A DNA stretch of 64,000 nt, taken from contig SGPM01000014.1 in the NCBI GenBank assembly GCA_004802725.1, positions 124,001-188,000 on the forward strand. Reading direction: 5' to 3'. Every line of letters begins with the position of its first letter. Position 1 is the first letter of the stretch. Shown here one piece after another: positions 1 to 12,065 of the stretch. Under the pieces are notes generated by a model. The model saw nothing but the letters and a program-made list of their open reading frames with translations. It was not told the origin of the DNA and did not search any database. The translations under genes and the position numbers were made by a program. The DNA comes from Antrodiella citrinella. Taxonomy: Eukaryota; Basidiomycota; Agaricomycetes; Polyporales; Steccherinaceae.

Positions 1-720
1 AAGAACTTACTTGAGCGCGTACCGACCAGCGTAGTGAGATGGGTTGATGGGAAGGTTGCCGTTCTTGGATTCTTGGAGAAGGGAACGGATGAGAATGTCC
101 GCTTCGTAGTCGAGAACGTGGGCATAACCGCTGATGGCCTTCGGGGTGAGTAACTGCATGGCGATCTTCCTATGCTGCCTCCTGTGCAATGACACGCGAT
201 GTCAGAAGCCCGACACAATCAAACAACTAAGTGGCTCTTCTTACCAGGTGTCGTCATACTCAGAAGCGGTGATAGCCCGACCTCGGAGAATGGTCTGGTT
301 CTTCATGAAGTATCGCTTCCGGCTGGAGAAGATAGCGCCGTTGGTGACAAGGAGGTCCTTCGCGACCTTGGGGTCGGATATCACGACGAACAGCTGGTCT
401 CCCATGAAGATGGAGAAGAGAGGACCATACTGCTTCGCCCACTTGTACAAAGCGCGTTCAGGGTACTTCCTGAGGAATGCGTAGCGAAATAAAGGACCGG
501 GAGGGATGGAATGTCCCTCGGCATTGCTAATGTTCTTCCGAACAAAGAAGGGTAGGACGTAGACGAGTGTGGCGAGCACAAGCGCAAGGATGGTAACGTT
601 GGCGGTAGGAACCTGCATCAAATGACAATTAGTGACGCAGTTCGAGAGTGAGAAAGTTCTTGGGATGGCACCCACATTGAGCAACGACGAGGCCATGAAG
701 GGGTTGACAACGGAAGACAT
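1..720 (-). CDS. Cytochrome P450, N-terminal part, cut by the left edge
   Basis: This is the first part of a microsomal cytochrome P450, a haem monooxygenase of the endoplasmic reticulum. The N-terminus has a membrane anchor (about 20 hydrophobic residues around ILALVLATLVYVLPFF), then the proline hinge (IPPGP) and the usual start of the fold (YGPLFSIFMGDQLFVVISDP, then the helix-B/C region ending in W-RQHRK). One exon ends at 245 (donor GTAAGA); the next is 181-11 (acceptor CACAG) and ends at a perfect GTAAGT donor, so the gene continues beyond base 1. The haem-binding Cys region is off the window. The start is uncertain: 720 is one in-frame ATG, 759 another, and an intron with acceptor near 613 probably separates the first codons from the anchor. 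Substrate and CYP family cannot be told from this part. Confidence 0.85.
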
Positions 721-759
721 GGCGAGCACCGAAGGTGTCGACAGAACGGCGACACACAT

Positions 760-3445
760 CGTACAGAGAGCTGCTTTTAAATTGGATCCTCAACTAAGGC
801 GTGCACGATCAAATCTGACTGCAGATCGCCCCGAGAAATTCGTGCTTGATGCGAGATGCCCCAAAGACCGACGAGATCTGCTGAAGTTCCAATATACCGG
901 ACGCAAATTCGGGTCCCGGACAGTCGCTGCTGGCATCATGATTTGGAAATAGCACAGACGTTACATCGAGACACGATCTGACACGATGCTGAAGCAGTGA
1001 GAGAGACGACAGCACACTGAGCCTAGTGCCCGGCGGTGTCGTCACAAGTCGTCACAGCTGGACCACGCGACAGAAGGATGTCTACCATTGGGGAGAAATC
1101 ATTTCGGGCAGACCTAATAAGTTCAATTTCGGGTTATACGTTCATGCACTCCGACAATCTGTGACAACTCACGGCTATTCGGAGCAGAAAAGTGACTTAA
1201 CGAATTCTGTTGCAAGTCTTCAGATTTGCGTGGCATAACCTTAGTCTGGTGCGCACATCAGGTCATTGTCTGATCTCGAAACACACCCAAAGAGCGTAGT
1301 AATACACGAGGACCATTGATAACGAGGGAGATGATTAGCAGATGCCAGTTGAGCATATAGGCAAAGGATGAACGTACACTTGAGTAAAATGTACCATCGG
1401 AAAAATCTATCTTCGGCACGTGTAGAGCGGTCCCCATGATGTCGGGAAATCATTGGAACCGTGACTAAAGAGAGGTCCTGACCAGGAAGTCTCCCTTCTG
1501 TAAGTCCCAAATGGCTGTCGAACATTGAGGAGAGGCACGATGGGGAGGTTTAACAAGCTGTTGTAACGCATCAATCGTTAGGCGCCTGATGGCACATTCT
1601 ATACGCTCGTCACGGTCACCAGCAGTCATCAATCAGCTCATACTTACAGTACTAGTCAAGTGCCTGAAATACACTACTTGTCTAAGCAAGGGCGTCTAGG
1701 TAACCGCGTACATCAGTGACGAGGTATTATTACATAGTGACTGATCTGTGGAAGACTCACGCAGCGAAGAGGTCCTACAGTATCTGGTCCTATAGAGCCG
1801 CTATAACCCGGATGATCTGCAAGAAAGTGAAACTTGAGACCTGTGGGTGGTTCTGAGATCTGAGATTTGACGAGATATAATTGGATAACAGGAAAAGGGG
1901 CTCCGAGAGGATTTGAGTTGGCAAAAACTGAGCCAGAGATTTCGACAGTTATTACAGTTTGCGTTTCCTGAGCCTGGAATCGATAAAGCGATCCGAGGAC
2001 CCTCCTGCGGCGAGCCTTCTGGGACCTCCGGATATTAAGTATGTTGGGAGAACCAGCACTGGGATGGTAGAATGTTTTCGGGACGACTCCCGAGCCTCTG
2101 GAGTGCGATCGAGAGAAGAGATTTTGGAAGAGATCTGATTGATGCCATGTCGGCGTCTCGAACCTGTCTCGAGTGTTGGTACTGTGTTGGTCCACCGCGT
2201 TCCAGCTGCTCCAGGTCCAGGTGAGTGAACGTTTAAGACATATGAAATGATCAATGTAGATCTGAAATCTCGCAGAACAGGACGTATCAACCTCTCCATT
2301 GAGCCGGCATTCGCATCTTGACAGATGTCGGGATACCGATTGAGAGAGTGTTGCGTCCGATTCAGAGTGAAGTCACGCGATTTGAGTTCAGCCTGGTCAC
2401 TAGAAACAGACAGGTTGACAGTCCAACACCGTTGAAGGGGAGTCGATTGAATGGTCAACGTTCAACAATTCAGGCTTTCAATCGTGACAACGAAAACGTC
2501 AAGAGCCTGTTGGATATTCCTCACTCGCACCAGTGATATCAATTCGGATCATGAAAGGGTGCTTCACCTGTCACCTGCAGCTCGACAGGTCAAAAAAGCA
2601 GAGGAACGTTCGCGACTACAAACAAGCCGAAACGACATGCTCGAAGACTGCGGGAGAGTATTTGAGAATGTACTATTTGAGTAACGCATTATACACGTGC
2701 TCTGATGGCTCATGGAATCACAACACAATATTTGCACAATGACCGAGGAGGTTGTTTGTCAACGTTCAGAACGTTGAGAGCCATAGCAGTTAGACCAAAT
2801 CTGAGAATCCTCGGCGGTCAGCAAGCACATATACTACTGTGATGCATTCAAAGACTCACGGTGATCCACAAAGGTAAATTTTGCATCGCCACAAAAATCA
2901 TGATATGGGGGGCGGTCTTTAAGCCTTTGTACACGGTATGGAGGTGACAAGTTCAAGTTTAAGCTGGAGGAAGAGTCCGAGTCGGTCGATGATCGATGAT
3001 CGATGATCTTTTTCGCGGGCTACATCGGACAAATATGCCTGCGCTGGGCGGCGATCTTGGACTCGCAAACGCCGGTTGGATAAGAGTTTGGTTATCCCGA
3101 AATTTGTCAAAGACACTTTAACACAAACCTTGCAGTCGTCTTCAAGCGATGGGATTCTTCGCGGGGAGATTACGACAGATGAGGATGGAGGAACCGCGGT
3201 CATCGGCCTTGCGAAATCTCGCAACGCCCTGCAACGCCAGGGTGTAAGCTTGTAACTTGAAGATTCTGATTGCTAAATCTTTAGTCGGCTTGGTCAACGA
3301 GAGGACCTTGGTAACCATCGATTAATCATCGTTGAAAGCACTCGATAAAAGACAGGGGACTAGTATCATCATGAGCTAGTACTGTATCTCCCCTGCCCTT
3401 TTCCTATTCACTCATACCATCCCACTCCAAATCCATCTATTCAAC
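760..3445. other. Long intergenic stretch, no convincing gene
   Basis: Two overlapping minus-strand open frames (about 1713-2195 and 1952-2458) use different frames and show no recognisable motif, so I do not call them. A short tandem array of the unit GATCGAT lies near 2985-3010. The last 100 bp, rich in CT and ending with CCACTCCAAATCCATC before the ATG at 3446, looks like the promoter and 5' UTR of the oxidoreductase gene. Confidence 0.5.
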
Positions 3446-4963
3446 ATGCCCATCGTGAAGAACGGTAAGGTCTTGTACATCGCTCATCCCGAGGGCGCGT
3501 ACGAACCAGGCGTCCACAGCAAATACGTCGAGGAGGACTTTGACACCGGTGCTGTTGTCCTCAAGGGCGGCGTGCTCGTGCGCTTGATCGCGATGAGCAG
3601 TGATCCCTACATGCGCTACAGGATGCGTTCGCCGGAAGTCCCCATGTTCGTCCCCGTCGTGCCCATCAACACACCGTGCGTATTTCGCCTTTACTCCCGC
3701 AGTAGCGCTCATTCATATTCATTCCCCCTCGCAGATTTGACAACTTCTCTGTCGGACAGATCGTCCGCAGCGAAGACGCAACCCTCGCCGTCGGAGACTA
3801 TGTCGCTGGATACTTCCGTACGTTTGTTTCAAGGGGTATCCCGTTCTGATTGATCGTGTTTTAACGCGAAGAATCTGTAGCATTCGCCAACTACTCTGTC
3901 TACCCCGACGGCAATGAGCACATGTTCAAGCACTGTGTCAAGGTTCCCAAAATTCCTGGAGTTCCATTGTCCGCTTTCGTCGGTGTTCTTGGTCTGCCAG
4001 GTATGTTGCTTTGGCAAGATGTTAGGAGGTATTATTAATCCACGATTTAGGAAAAACCGCGTACACCGGCTGGGAGTTGTACGGGAAGGAAAAGGCTAAG
4101 ACGGTACGTCTGCACGCGCTGTAAAACTTCGGCCTTCTCGATGACTGTCGTCCATAGAGCAAGACTCTCTTCGTGAGCGGAGGAGCAGGATCAGTCGGAC
4201 TGTGAGCATGCTGCCGATCTTGCGTCGATCTGCTTCTGACAGGTCTTCGCAGCTTCTTGATCCAATATGTCAAACTCGTGGACCCCCACCTGAAAATCAT
4301 CGCCGCGGTCGGATCGGCCGAGAAGACTGAGCTGGTCTTGAAAGCTGGTGCCGATGTCGCGTTCAACTATAAGGAGGTAAATGTTACGGAGGAGCTTGCC
4401 AAGCACGGTCCCATTGACATGTATGTGGGACATCTCAGTTTGGGACCAGCTATGTGATCTGATCGTGTTTCGCCATAGCTACTGGGACAACACCGCAGGC
4501 CCTATCCTCGACGCCGCCCTCGAGAACTTCAGCTTCTTTGGTCTGATCATCGTGCGTTATATCTGCCTTTCTAAGGTTTCGGGATCTGATATCAAGTGCC
4601 ATGTAGGCCTGTGGCGCGATCAGCGAGAGCGGGAATGACCCCGCTGCCTACGTCAGGGTGAGCACACGACATAGCGCTCAGAACTCTATTCAACTACGAG
4701 ATACTGATTCGTCACTTTGACAGCACTTCGGGATCATTTTCCAACGTTGCATCACTGTCAAGGGCTTCCTCTTCCGCTTTGGACCTGAGGCCGAGGCTGC
4801 TGCCGTCGAATTCGACAAGACGATCCCACAGCTTGTCGTGTCTGGCAAGATCACCCACCTGGAGGACCGCTTCATCGGTCTGAAGGAAGCCGAGCGGGCT
4901 CTCGAGAGCGTGCACTCCGGCAAGAACTTCGGAAAGGCCGTCGTCATCGTTGGAGATGAGTGA
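3446..4963 (+). CDS. NAD(P)H-dependent MDR-family oxidoreductase (alkenal/double-bond reductase type)
   Basis: The spliced product (353 aa) is a medium-chain dehydrogenase/reductase of the zinc-free leukotriene-B4 12-hydroxydehydrogenase/alkenal reductase group, which reduces activated C=C bonds with NADPH. Exons: 3446-3675, 3735-3817, 3881-4000, 4051-4103, 4158-4201, 4253-4420, 4479-4551, 4607-4657, 4724-4963; all joins keep the frame (1062 nt). Visible signatures are the N-terminal SSDPYMRYRM, the substrate-domain GLPGKTAYTG, the Rossmann glycine motif VSGGAGSVG, and the C-terminal ACGAISES...FGIIFQRCITVKGF. No catalytic-zinc Cys/His set is seen. Length is normal for the family. It stands alone between long gaps. 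The physiological substrate is unknown; a role in aldehyde or enone detoxification is only inference. Confidence 0.93.
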
Positions 4964-6680
4964 ATTGGCATGAGACTTTTCTGCCTACTGTATTTTTGTG
5001 TCTAGGAAACCAACTGTTTGTACGCATCTCACGACAAAGTAGAATGAATACATAACAATGTAAAACATGATCTTCTCTACGTGGAGGGAGCACCCGTCAC
5101 GGTGGAGTGAATACTAGTTCTGAAGTTTGCAAGAAGCTTCTCGAGCGACGTCCAGGGCCATGCGCAGATGCAATACATGCTATTGAGTACTGAGAAGATG
5201 GTGAAGATCTTGGGGTAAAGAAGCATCATAGAAGGTGAGGATCGAGTATCCAGCGGTGATAGAATACATCAGGGATGTACCTAGATCAGGCATGTGCTTC
5301 TGTGCGCGTCATCCAACTGTACTTGACAGCTGTTGCGACGATCCTACAGAGCCGGAGCGCCGATGGCTGAAACATTCGCTGGTATTTCATGGCCTTGCGA
5401 GACCTTTCGTCGTTGTTGGATGGCGTGCGGGAGTTGCAATACACATTGCGGACTATGCTCTGATTTTGGAATAAAGTGTGATGCTTTCCCAAGATCTCAA
5501 CCACGGTGGGTGCCACCGTGGTGACGAAGCAGGTCAGCCGGTTCGGAGTCCAAGACCCTCAGTTCACAACCCGTGACGAAGTGAGTTGACGGTACATTCT
5601 ACCGGAGCAAGAAAAACCCACCAATGATAATAAGAATTCCAGCTTGGCGTGTGGCCGGTGTCCTGGTCTCTGAGGAGGAAGCCGAGAGATGGTGTTTCTC
5701 GTCCAACGGTCCGTGGTCCATCGCAGCGCCGAAGACGAATCAAATCTAATAGGTAGCCAGATGGGTTATGGATGCTTTGATTCTGATCTTACGAGGCTGA
5801 TGAGAGGATTTGTCTATGACAAGGCACTCAGGCTATGAGCAAACGATAAGGCTACGCTCGCATAAGTACGTACGCGTAGGAAAGGATGGTCTGTGCATAG
5901 GCAGGGCGATTGATTGCCAACGTATCATGTGAAGCCATGCGAAGCAGAACAACCGGTGCGTGGCGCACTATGACTTGACTATCAGAATGTCCCTTCACCA
6001 ACTTGAACCTCGCTCGTGGCGAAGGTCGGCGTTCATGTGGGTCGGATGACCATTACCCCAAGCAAGAACATCAGCGGCTGGTGAATGACTAACGGCTCAC
6101 TTCGCGGCGACCTTGGGATACATATTTTCAGGTCGTAGTCAACAACATGCGGTGTTCGCGAGTTCACAAGGACCGACGCGATGCCTGATAGACCATCATA
6201 GCCCGAGTTCGCCATCATAGCAGGGACTAGACGGACATGGACCACACCAAATAGTCACGCTTGAGTGTGACCACATGTCCATGAGAGGATCGAACGCCAG
6301 AAATCGCACCGAATAGACGTCGCAGTAAGTTGATGTGTAGGCATATATGGCGTCCTTGACTCACTTTGAGTTTCTCACGACAAAGACTTCGCAAACACGT
6401 TTGAGTGGCATCAGACGCAAGGCAAGTATCAGTGCCTGGATAGCAACTAGAGCCCTCTAGCAAGATATGAACGTTGAACGTCGCTCAAAGACTCGGCCAA
6501 CGCAGGCGCCACAGCTGAAACGAGCGCCTGTCGAATTTGCTGATGTAAACAACCGCTTACAACTTGAACGCCCAAGCTCAACTTGGACTACGACCACGAC
6601 CACGACCACGACGCCCAATTTCTGTTGACATGGTGTGTAACAGTTCACGATTGGCGTGATATACTACTGATTTTTTGATC
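4964..6680. other. Intergenic stretch without a supported gene
   Basis: Short open frames here show no family motif and no coherent splice chain. A small low-complexity run of the hexamer GACCAC repeated about three times lies near 6591-6614. The downstream 100 bp should contain the RPB9 promoter; no clear TATA box is seen. Confidence 0.5.
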
Positions 6681-7308
6681 ATGGCATGCTGTGTATCGTC
6701 GCAATGGCCTCAGGCCTCACTGCACTTTTGTTCGGAATGCAACAATCTTCTGTACCCAAAAGCAGATCAGTCGCGGAACATCATGGTGTACGCCTGCCGG
6801 ATTTGCACGTTTGATGAGATAGGAGAGAACCAGTGTGTGTACAGGAATGATTTGTTGACGGTTACAAAGTGAGTCACGATTCCTTTCCGCGCGGAGCGAC
6901 GGGTGCGCACACCTGGATGCGTTGTGAACATATTTGGTTGCCAGACGGACGAGTCTGACTTCTGATTTACAGAGAACAAGTTGGAGTAACCCATGATCTC
7001 ATGACAGACCCCACGCTGGTGCGTTACGTTGTGTATAGGGTCTCATTCGGAGCTGACACCCTGCTTTCCTCTTCAGGCGCATTCCGACATATCATGTCCA
7101 GCATGTGGCAATGACGAGTGAGTACAGTTCCCCTCTATCCCTCCGTTGAAACACATTGAGCGCGTGCCCGTGTGCTCGCAGCGCTGTCGTCTTCCAGGAT
7201 CAGTCGAAGCGAAAGGAAACTAGGATGATTCTCTTCTACGTCTGCACAAAGTGCAATCATAATTTCACGGATCCTTCACTACCTACGGACAATAGACCCG
7301 AGACATGA
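6681..7308 (+). CDS. RPB9: RNA polymerase II subunit Rpb9
   Basis: Rpb9 is a small zinc-ribbon subunit at the tip of the RNA polymerase II jaw; it helps start-site choice, proofreading and TFIIS response. Exons 6681-6868, 6973-7018, 7077-7117 and 7182-7308 give 133 aa. The first zinc ribbon begins FCSECNNLLYPKAD with the second Cys pair in YACRICTFDE. The linker carries the conserved THDLMTDPTL. The C-terminal ribbon has CPACGNDDAVVFQ and YVCTKCNHNFTD. All eight zinc cysteines are present. The usual family N-terminus is very close to the SLHFCSEC block, so the first dozen residues from the ATG at 6681 are unsure; a short unseen 5' exon is possible. Nuclear. Confidence 0.95.
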
Positions 7309-7900
7309 TGCTTGATGTCCTCACAGCCCTCTTGGAGGCTATTTATGACAGTAGTCGTTGTGCCTGGCTTTTGTATCGATAATTCCTGAATCCTGGTTGC
7401 AAATCCATGCATGCTGCTGGTTGGTCTGACTCTGACGAGGTGTGATATGACCGGAAGATGGCTAGGTTGTGGTATTATTGAAGCCAGATAAGGGTAGTAG
7501 TGCCAGAAGGTGACCGGTGACCAAGTACTATTGAAGTACAGCAACATTCCAAAGTATAACGACCTTGCATATGCACTGCCTCGTTCGCTCACCCAGAGTG
7601 GGTTCAGTCGTCCGTCAAATTACCCCGCAGTCATTGAAATAGTAGCACGCAGGAATGGCAGATCATAGCGAGCAGCGTTGAGAAACATCTGAGATTCAGA
7701 AAGGCTGAGCGAGGTTCTGCCTGCCGTATTCGTGCGGAGTTACAAAGCGCTGCGGAGTCTGAGAAATATCACGCAACTAGGCAGTACATCCGGCATCTGC
7801 CGGGTGGCTGAATGAGCGTCAGGTGAGAAGTTGTGCTGCTCACCGGGAAACGAGTCTCAAAGCACACGGTAAGAAAGACCCACCTCGTCCTCACATCAAG
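7309..7900. other. Intergenic region between RPB9 and RPL27
   Basis: No coding frame is supported. It should contain the RPB9 3' end and the promoter of the ribosomal protein gene. A pyrimidine-leaning 5' UTR (CACCTCGTCCTCACATC) precedes the ATG at 7901, as is usual for ribosomal protein genes. Confidence 0.5.
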
Positions 7901-8560
7901 ATGGTCAGAGGTATGTTCGTCGTGAATCCACGCCTCCGCATCGTTCTGACCGTTGTTTGGACAGTTTACAAGCCCGGAAAAGTATGTCAACAACTCTCGC
8001 AATTGGATTGATTATGACCCGAGGAATTGGCTGCATTCTTAGGTTGCGATCGTTCTCGCTGGCCGTCAGGCCGGAAAGAAGGTCGTTGTGATCAAGCAAT
8101 TGGACGAGGGCACCAAGGAGCGACCATACCCCCATGCTATCGTCGCCGGTGTTGAGAGGTACCCCTTGAAGGTCACCAAGCGGATGGGTGCGAAGAAGCT
8201 TGCGAAGAGGAGTAAGGTTAAGCCTTTCATCAAAGTGCGTTTGCAAATATTCTCAGTTGTCTGGCAGTCTCTGACATACCCTTGGCTCTACTAGTCCATT
8301 AACTACTCCCACCTGTTCCCTACCCGTTACGCTCTGGAGTTGGAGGGTCTGAAGGGAATTGTCGGTGCGGATACCTTTAAGGAGCCCTCACAGCGAGAGG
8401 ACACCAAGAAGCAGATCAAGAAGCAGTTGGAGGAGAGATACACCAGCGGGAAGAATAAGTGGTTCTTCACACAACTGCGGGTACGTCATATTTTATTATG
8501 TATTGCCACCATGCTTTGCTCACGACTTTCACTTTCCTTCGCGCGAAACTGTAGTTCTAG
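7901..8560 (+). CDS. RPL27: 60S ribosomal protein eL27
   Basis: This is a structural protein of the large cytosolic ribosomal subunit. Exons 7901-7910, 7965-7981, 8043-8234, 8295-8480 and 8555-8560 sum to 411 nt and 136 aa, the usual eL27 length. The product reads [20 protein letters not shown] at the N-terminus (a KOW-like fold), then [20 protein letters not shown] and the C-terminal block [12 protein letters not shown]. The first coding exon has only 10 nt and the last holds just one codon plus the stop (TTC TAG), so naive gene finders are likely to mis-end it. The reconstructed ends match the family exactly, which supports both tiny exons. After the stop the DNA is rich in TACATG/CATATAC-like repeats (about 8603-8685). 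Confidence 0.96.
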
Positions 8561-8904
8561 GTGTTGTGCGAGTTGCGATGTCGGTCATGACCTGATTCCA
8601 AAACATCTACATGTACACCATACATGTTCATTCCATATACATGATGTTCGCTATGCATATTACTCAAGTTATGTACATGATCTTTTCCCTCTAATTCTCA
8701 CCTGGAGCAGCCGAAAGCCTGTCGTGTTGAAAAGTGTACCCGCTTGCAATCTCGAACCGGAGATTGAGATGACAGATAATCACAAGAGAAATGTTTGATC
8801 TGGACAGGACCGAGTCAAACTTGCACTTCAGATCTTCAGATCTTGCTTTCTGCTCTTGCGAAACCTCTAACGTCGTGAAAGATTTTGCCCGAATCATCAT
8901 ATGC

Positions 8905-10220
8905 ATGGAGCCTACTTGTATCGTTCGCGGTTCAATCAGTCAGCGAGCCGTAACCTCTAGTCCTTTTGACAAAGACACTCATTTGCAAGCTAGACATTGA
9001 CGAATTTTTCCATGGTGCAGCACATTTCACGCGTCCAATGTCTGAACGTCTGAAGTTGACACCTTCTCTAGTTCCGAACATTGTGAACCCGGGGCAGACA
9101 CTCTCCTCGACCAAGTTCGAACGTCGGGCAGGCGGGAAAGGTGCCAACCAAGCTGTCGCCATAGCCAAAGCAGGCGGTCGCGTCGCGTTATGTGGCGCGG
9201 CTGGCCCTGATGGCCAGTGGATGCTGGATGATATGAAGAAAGCAGGCGTACAGGTGGAAGAGCTAGTACCTACTGAAGTGAGTAACAATACGTGTCTATA
9301 TGTCTGAAATTCAAATGCTGAACTACCGGTGCCATAGGGCCCAACTGGCAGGGCTATCATCCAGCTGTCTCCGGACGGCGAGAACAGCATCGGTACGTGT
9401 CTGCTTACACTCATACAAATATGAACCTGACGCACTTTTGTGTCAGTCCTCCTCGGAGGCGCAAACACAGAACCCTCCACCCAATCCACATGCGACACCC
9501 GCCTCAGCTCCGCGTCCTACACCCACCTGCTCGTGCAGAATGAGATCCCTTGGGCGTCCACCCTGCACGCCCTCCAAACCAGCCACACGCGTTCCCCGCG
9601 CGCATGGACGTTCTTCAACCCCTCGCCGATGCCCTCACGCGACCAGCTCCGCGTCCTACCCTGGGACGCAGTGGACTGGCTGATCGTGAACGAAGGCGAG
9701 GCGGAGGAGCTGTACACCGCGCTCACGGACAAGGAATATACTGCTACTCGGGTGGTGCTACCGCCGAATTGGCCTAGCAACACTACGTTGGCCGGCGCAC
9801 ATTTGCTGTTACACTGTCTTCGGGACTTAGATTCCTTCCCGTCGACTGTGAGCCTGGTATGCACGCTGGGTAGCCTCGGAGTCGTGGTTCTCCCCGCGAG
9901 AACAGACGCTGAGGCGATCTACGTTCCCGCTGCGAAGTTGGCTGGCCCTGTGGTGGACACCACCGGTGCTGGCGATTGTTTTGCGGGATACCTCGTTGCA
10001 GGATTCTTGGAGCGTGGACACCAGGATCCGGTTGGATTGTCAGCGGCTGAGTTGGAGGGTGTGGTAAAGGTAGCAGTGAAGGTAAGCCAAATCGTGGTGC
10101 CTAAATCTCAGTATACCGCTTTATCATTATCTGACATTGGAACGCTAGGCTGCTGGGATGTGCGTGACGAGGCACGGAGCATCAGGGAGCATCCCTTCTC
10201 GACGAGAACTAAACATTTAA
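8905..10220 (+). CDS. RBK1: Ribokinase (PfkB family)
   Basis: Ribokinase phosphorylates D-ribose to ribose-5-phosphate with ATP in the cytosol. Exons 8905-8938, 8994-9014, 9072-9277, 9338-9392, 9447-10081 and 10149-10220 give 340 aa. The N-terminus reads CIVRGSINIDEFFHV, followed by PGQTLSSTKFERRAGGKGAN (the first PfkB signature with the ribose-binding GGKGAN), GPTGRAIIQL, the mid-domain WLIVNEGEAEEL, and the catalytic second PfkB signature DTTGAGDCFAGYL with its catalytic Asp and anion hole. The C-terminus TRHGASGSIPSRREL is typical. The 34-nt first exon and 21-nt second exon are needed to restore the N-terminal strand, and their joins keep the frame. It ends 70 bp from the end of the convergent DUF6533 gene. 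Confidence 0.94.
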
Positions 10221-10290
10221 AATTGACCTGTCCGTTAAGAGAAAGAATACAGATTTACAATACCATACTAAGCCACCCAAACGTGTGATA

Positions 10291-12065
10291 TTACGGTGAC
10301 ACCTTCTGGCTGGTCTTCAGCCCCGCCTCTGAGACGTCCAGCACCAGCCCATCCCACCGCTGTGCGATAGACCTTTCGACGTCCACCGAATTGCGAGTCG
10401 TGTCGAATGAGAGGTGCTGTAGGGGCGTTGAGTTGAGGCTAGTGGGTCGGGTCTCACGTTGACGGGCTTCGCGGAGATTGAGCAGGACACGTGCGCTTAG
10501 GCATGAATGCAGTACGTGCTGGAAGCTATACGAATGAAGGAATGTATGATGTCAGTATACTGGACTCGCTGATATGAAGGATAGGCATACATTGCCAAAA
10601 CATCTGCTAGCTCGTGCTGCAAAGGTATTCAAAAATTATCTTGAAACGCCTTGCGAAAAATCACTCACTGGTGCTGTGACGATTACAACGAGATTCACCA
10701 GCGAAATCACTGTCGTATCCAGTCAGATAGAGTTCAAGGAGCCAACTTCGTCGACGAGTACTGACCGAGTAGGTAAACGTAGAACAATATGCCTGAAGAG
10801 GTACATGTTAGACATTCTCTTGTTCAATATGACCGAGCACAGCAAGACCTACCGTCACGATATAACACAGTGACAAATCCACGGTGTCCAGCAATCTTAT
10901 CTGCACAGTCGCATGAGTACATCAGTCTCATCTCTTCGTTTACTGGATGTGTGCCTCACAATCTCGGATGCCTTTGATGAGAGTGAGAATAAGCACAACT
11001 ACACGATATCCATCATCGTCAGCAAAACGCACACACGCTTTCCAAAGTTACTCACACGTCTCAAAGATGATAACTATGATAAAAGAAATTGCGATCATAG
11101 GGCTAGCTGCGGTTATAAGACACCTGCCGCATTGCAAGAATCTCGTCAGCCAAGATGTCAATCAGAGTCAAGAATCAAGACGAAGATATACCCGGGTGTA
11201 GCAGGGCTGGGGAACGGAGAGACTGTCAACAGGAGATCAGCGATTCCTCTGAAGGAATGGAAGTTGGAGCACTGACAGACTAAGGAATTCAGGAAATAAT
11301 GCTCGATCACGAGAACAGGGATTAGCGAGGTCGCGCCTGCGACAGCGAGCAGTATTGCGACCTTCTGACTTCGCCCCCATATTGCCCATGTACGGACTAC
11401 AAGGATGACTGCATGGTGGGGTCGACATAAATACGAAGAATCAAAATGACAGTGACGAGATGAAAACCGTACCTTCTGCAACGACAATCCCAATGACAAT
11501 CAGCCCTGCTCGACCACGTAAGCAAACCAGATGAAGAGATAGTATATTCAAACGCACATCCAGCAGGATAGTATGTCTTCTGGCACATCTCCACGTCGAT
11601 GTTTTCCTTCGTCTGATCTACAATGAAGTGTCAAAAACGATGAAAATGAGAGTTATTCGGAACGTACAAAACAAGACCAAGCACATATTGACGAAGGGCA
11701 GATACCTTGTGAGCACGAACAGTACTTTCACAGGATTCCATTGGGAGGGCCATATCAATGTGACTTCGGAGTGAAATGTCAGGATGAAGTCGTATACCTA
11801 GAGAGACAATTGCGTTTGTCAGTTGACTAGGATGTACCTAGATACCATCCAGAACGCACGAGCAAAGCTGCAGATGCCACTAGTTTTCAAGTCAGGGGTA
11901 GTCATTATGGACGTGAATGCTCGTGCAGCTCACCATCTAGATACTGCACCATATCAAAGGAGTCAGATCCATGTCACGCTCAAATAATGTTGCAAAACAT
12001 ACCGTCTCCGTTCTGAGGATCTCAAATCCACTGATAGACACATACGCAGGAACACGGTTAGACAT
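10291..12065 (-). CDS. DUF6533-domain multi-pass membrane protein
   Basis: This is a fungal membrane protein of unknown function, of the DUF6533 type found in large numbers in agaricomycetes. First exons on the minus strand: 12065-12003, 11943-11934, 11879-11860, 11797-11668, 11617-11558, 11505-11473, then from 11407. They give TYLDVASAALLVYDFILTF, then the family hallmark LIWPSQWNPVKVLFVLTRYL, a second helix WLIVIGIVVAEVILVVRTW, the short AIWGR loop, and another helix ILLAVAGATSLIPVLVI. Further exons downstream include a VLILTLIKGIRD segment, a TVLYRDG motif and the closing LLNLREAR; the stop is at 10293-10291. I did not fix every exon in 11250-10500. About 11 exons; plasma or internal membrane. 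The tiny 10- and 20-nt exons are required by frame. Confidence 0.85.

Noticed and set aside
1713..2458. Two overlapping minus-strand frames of 160 and 168 codons
   Set aside because: Different frames, no recognisable domain, no splice chain joining them.
8932..9498. 188-codon minus-strand frame
   Set aside because: Entirely antisense to ribokinase exons, which show full PfkB signatures.
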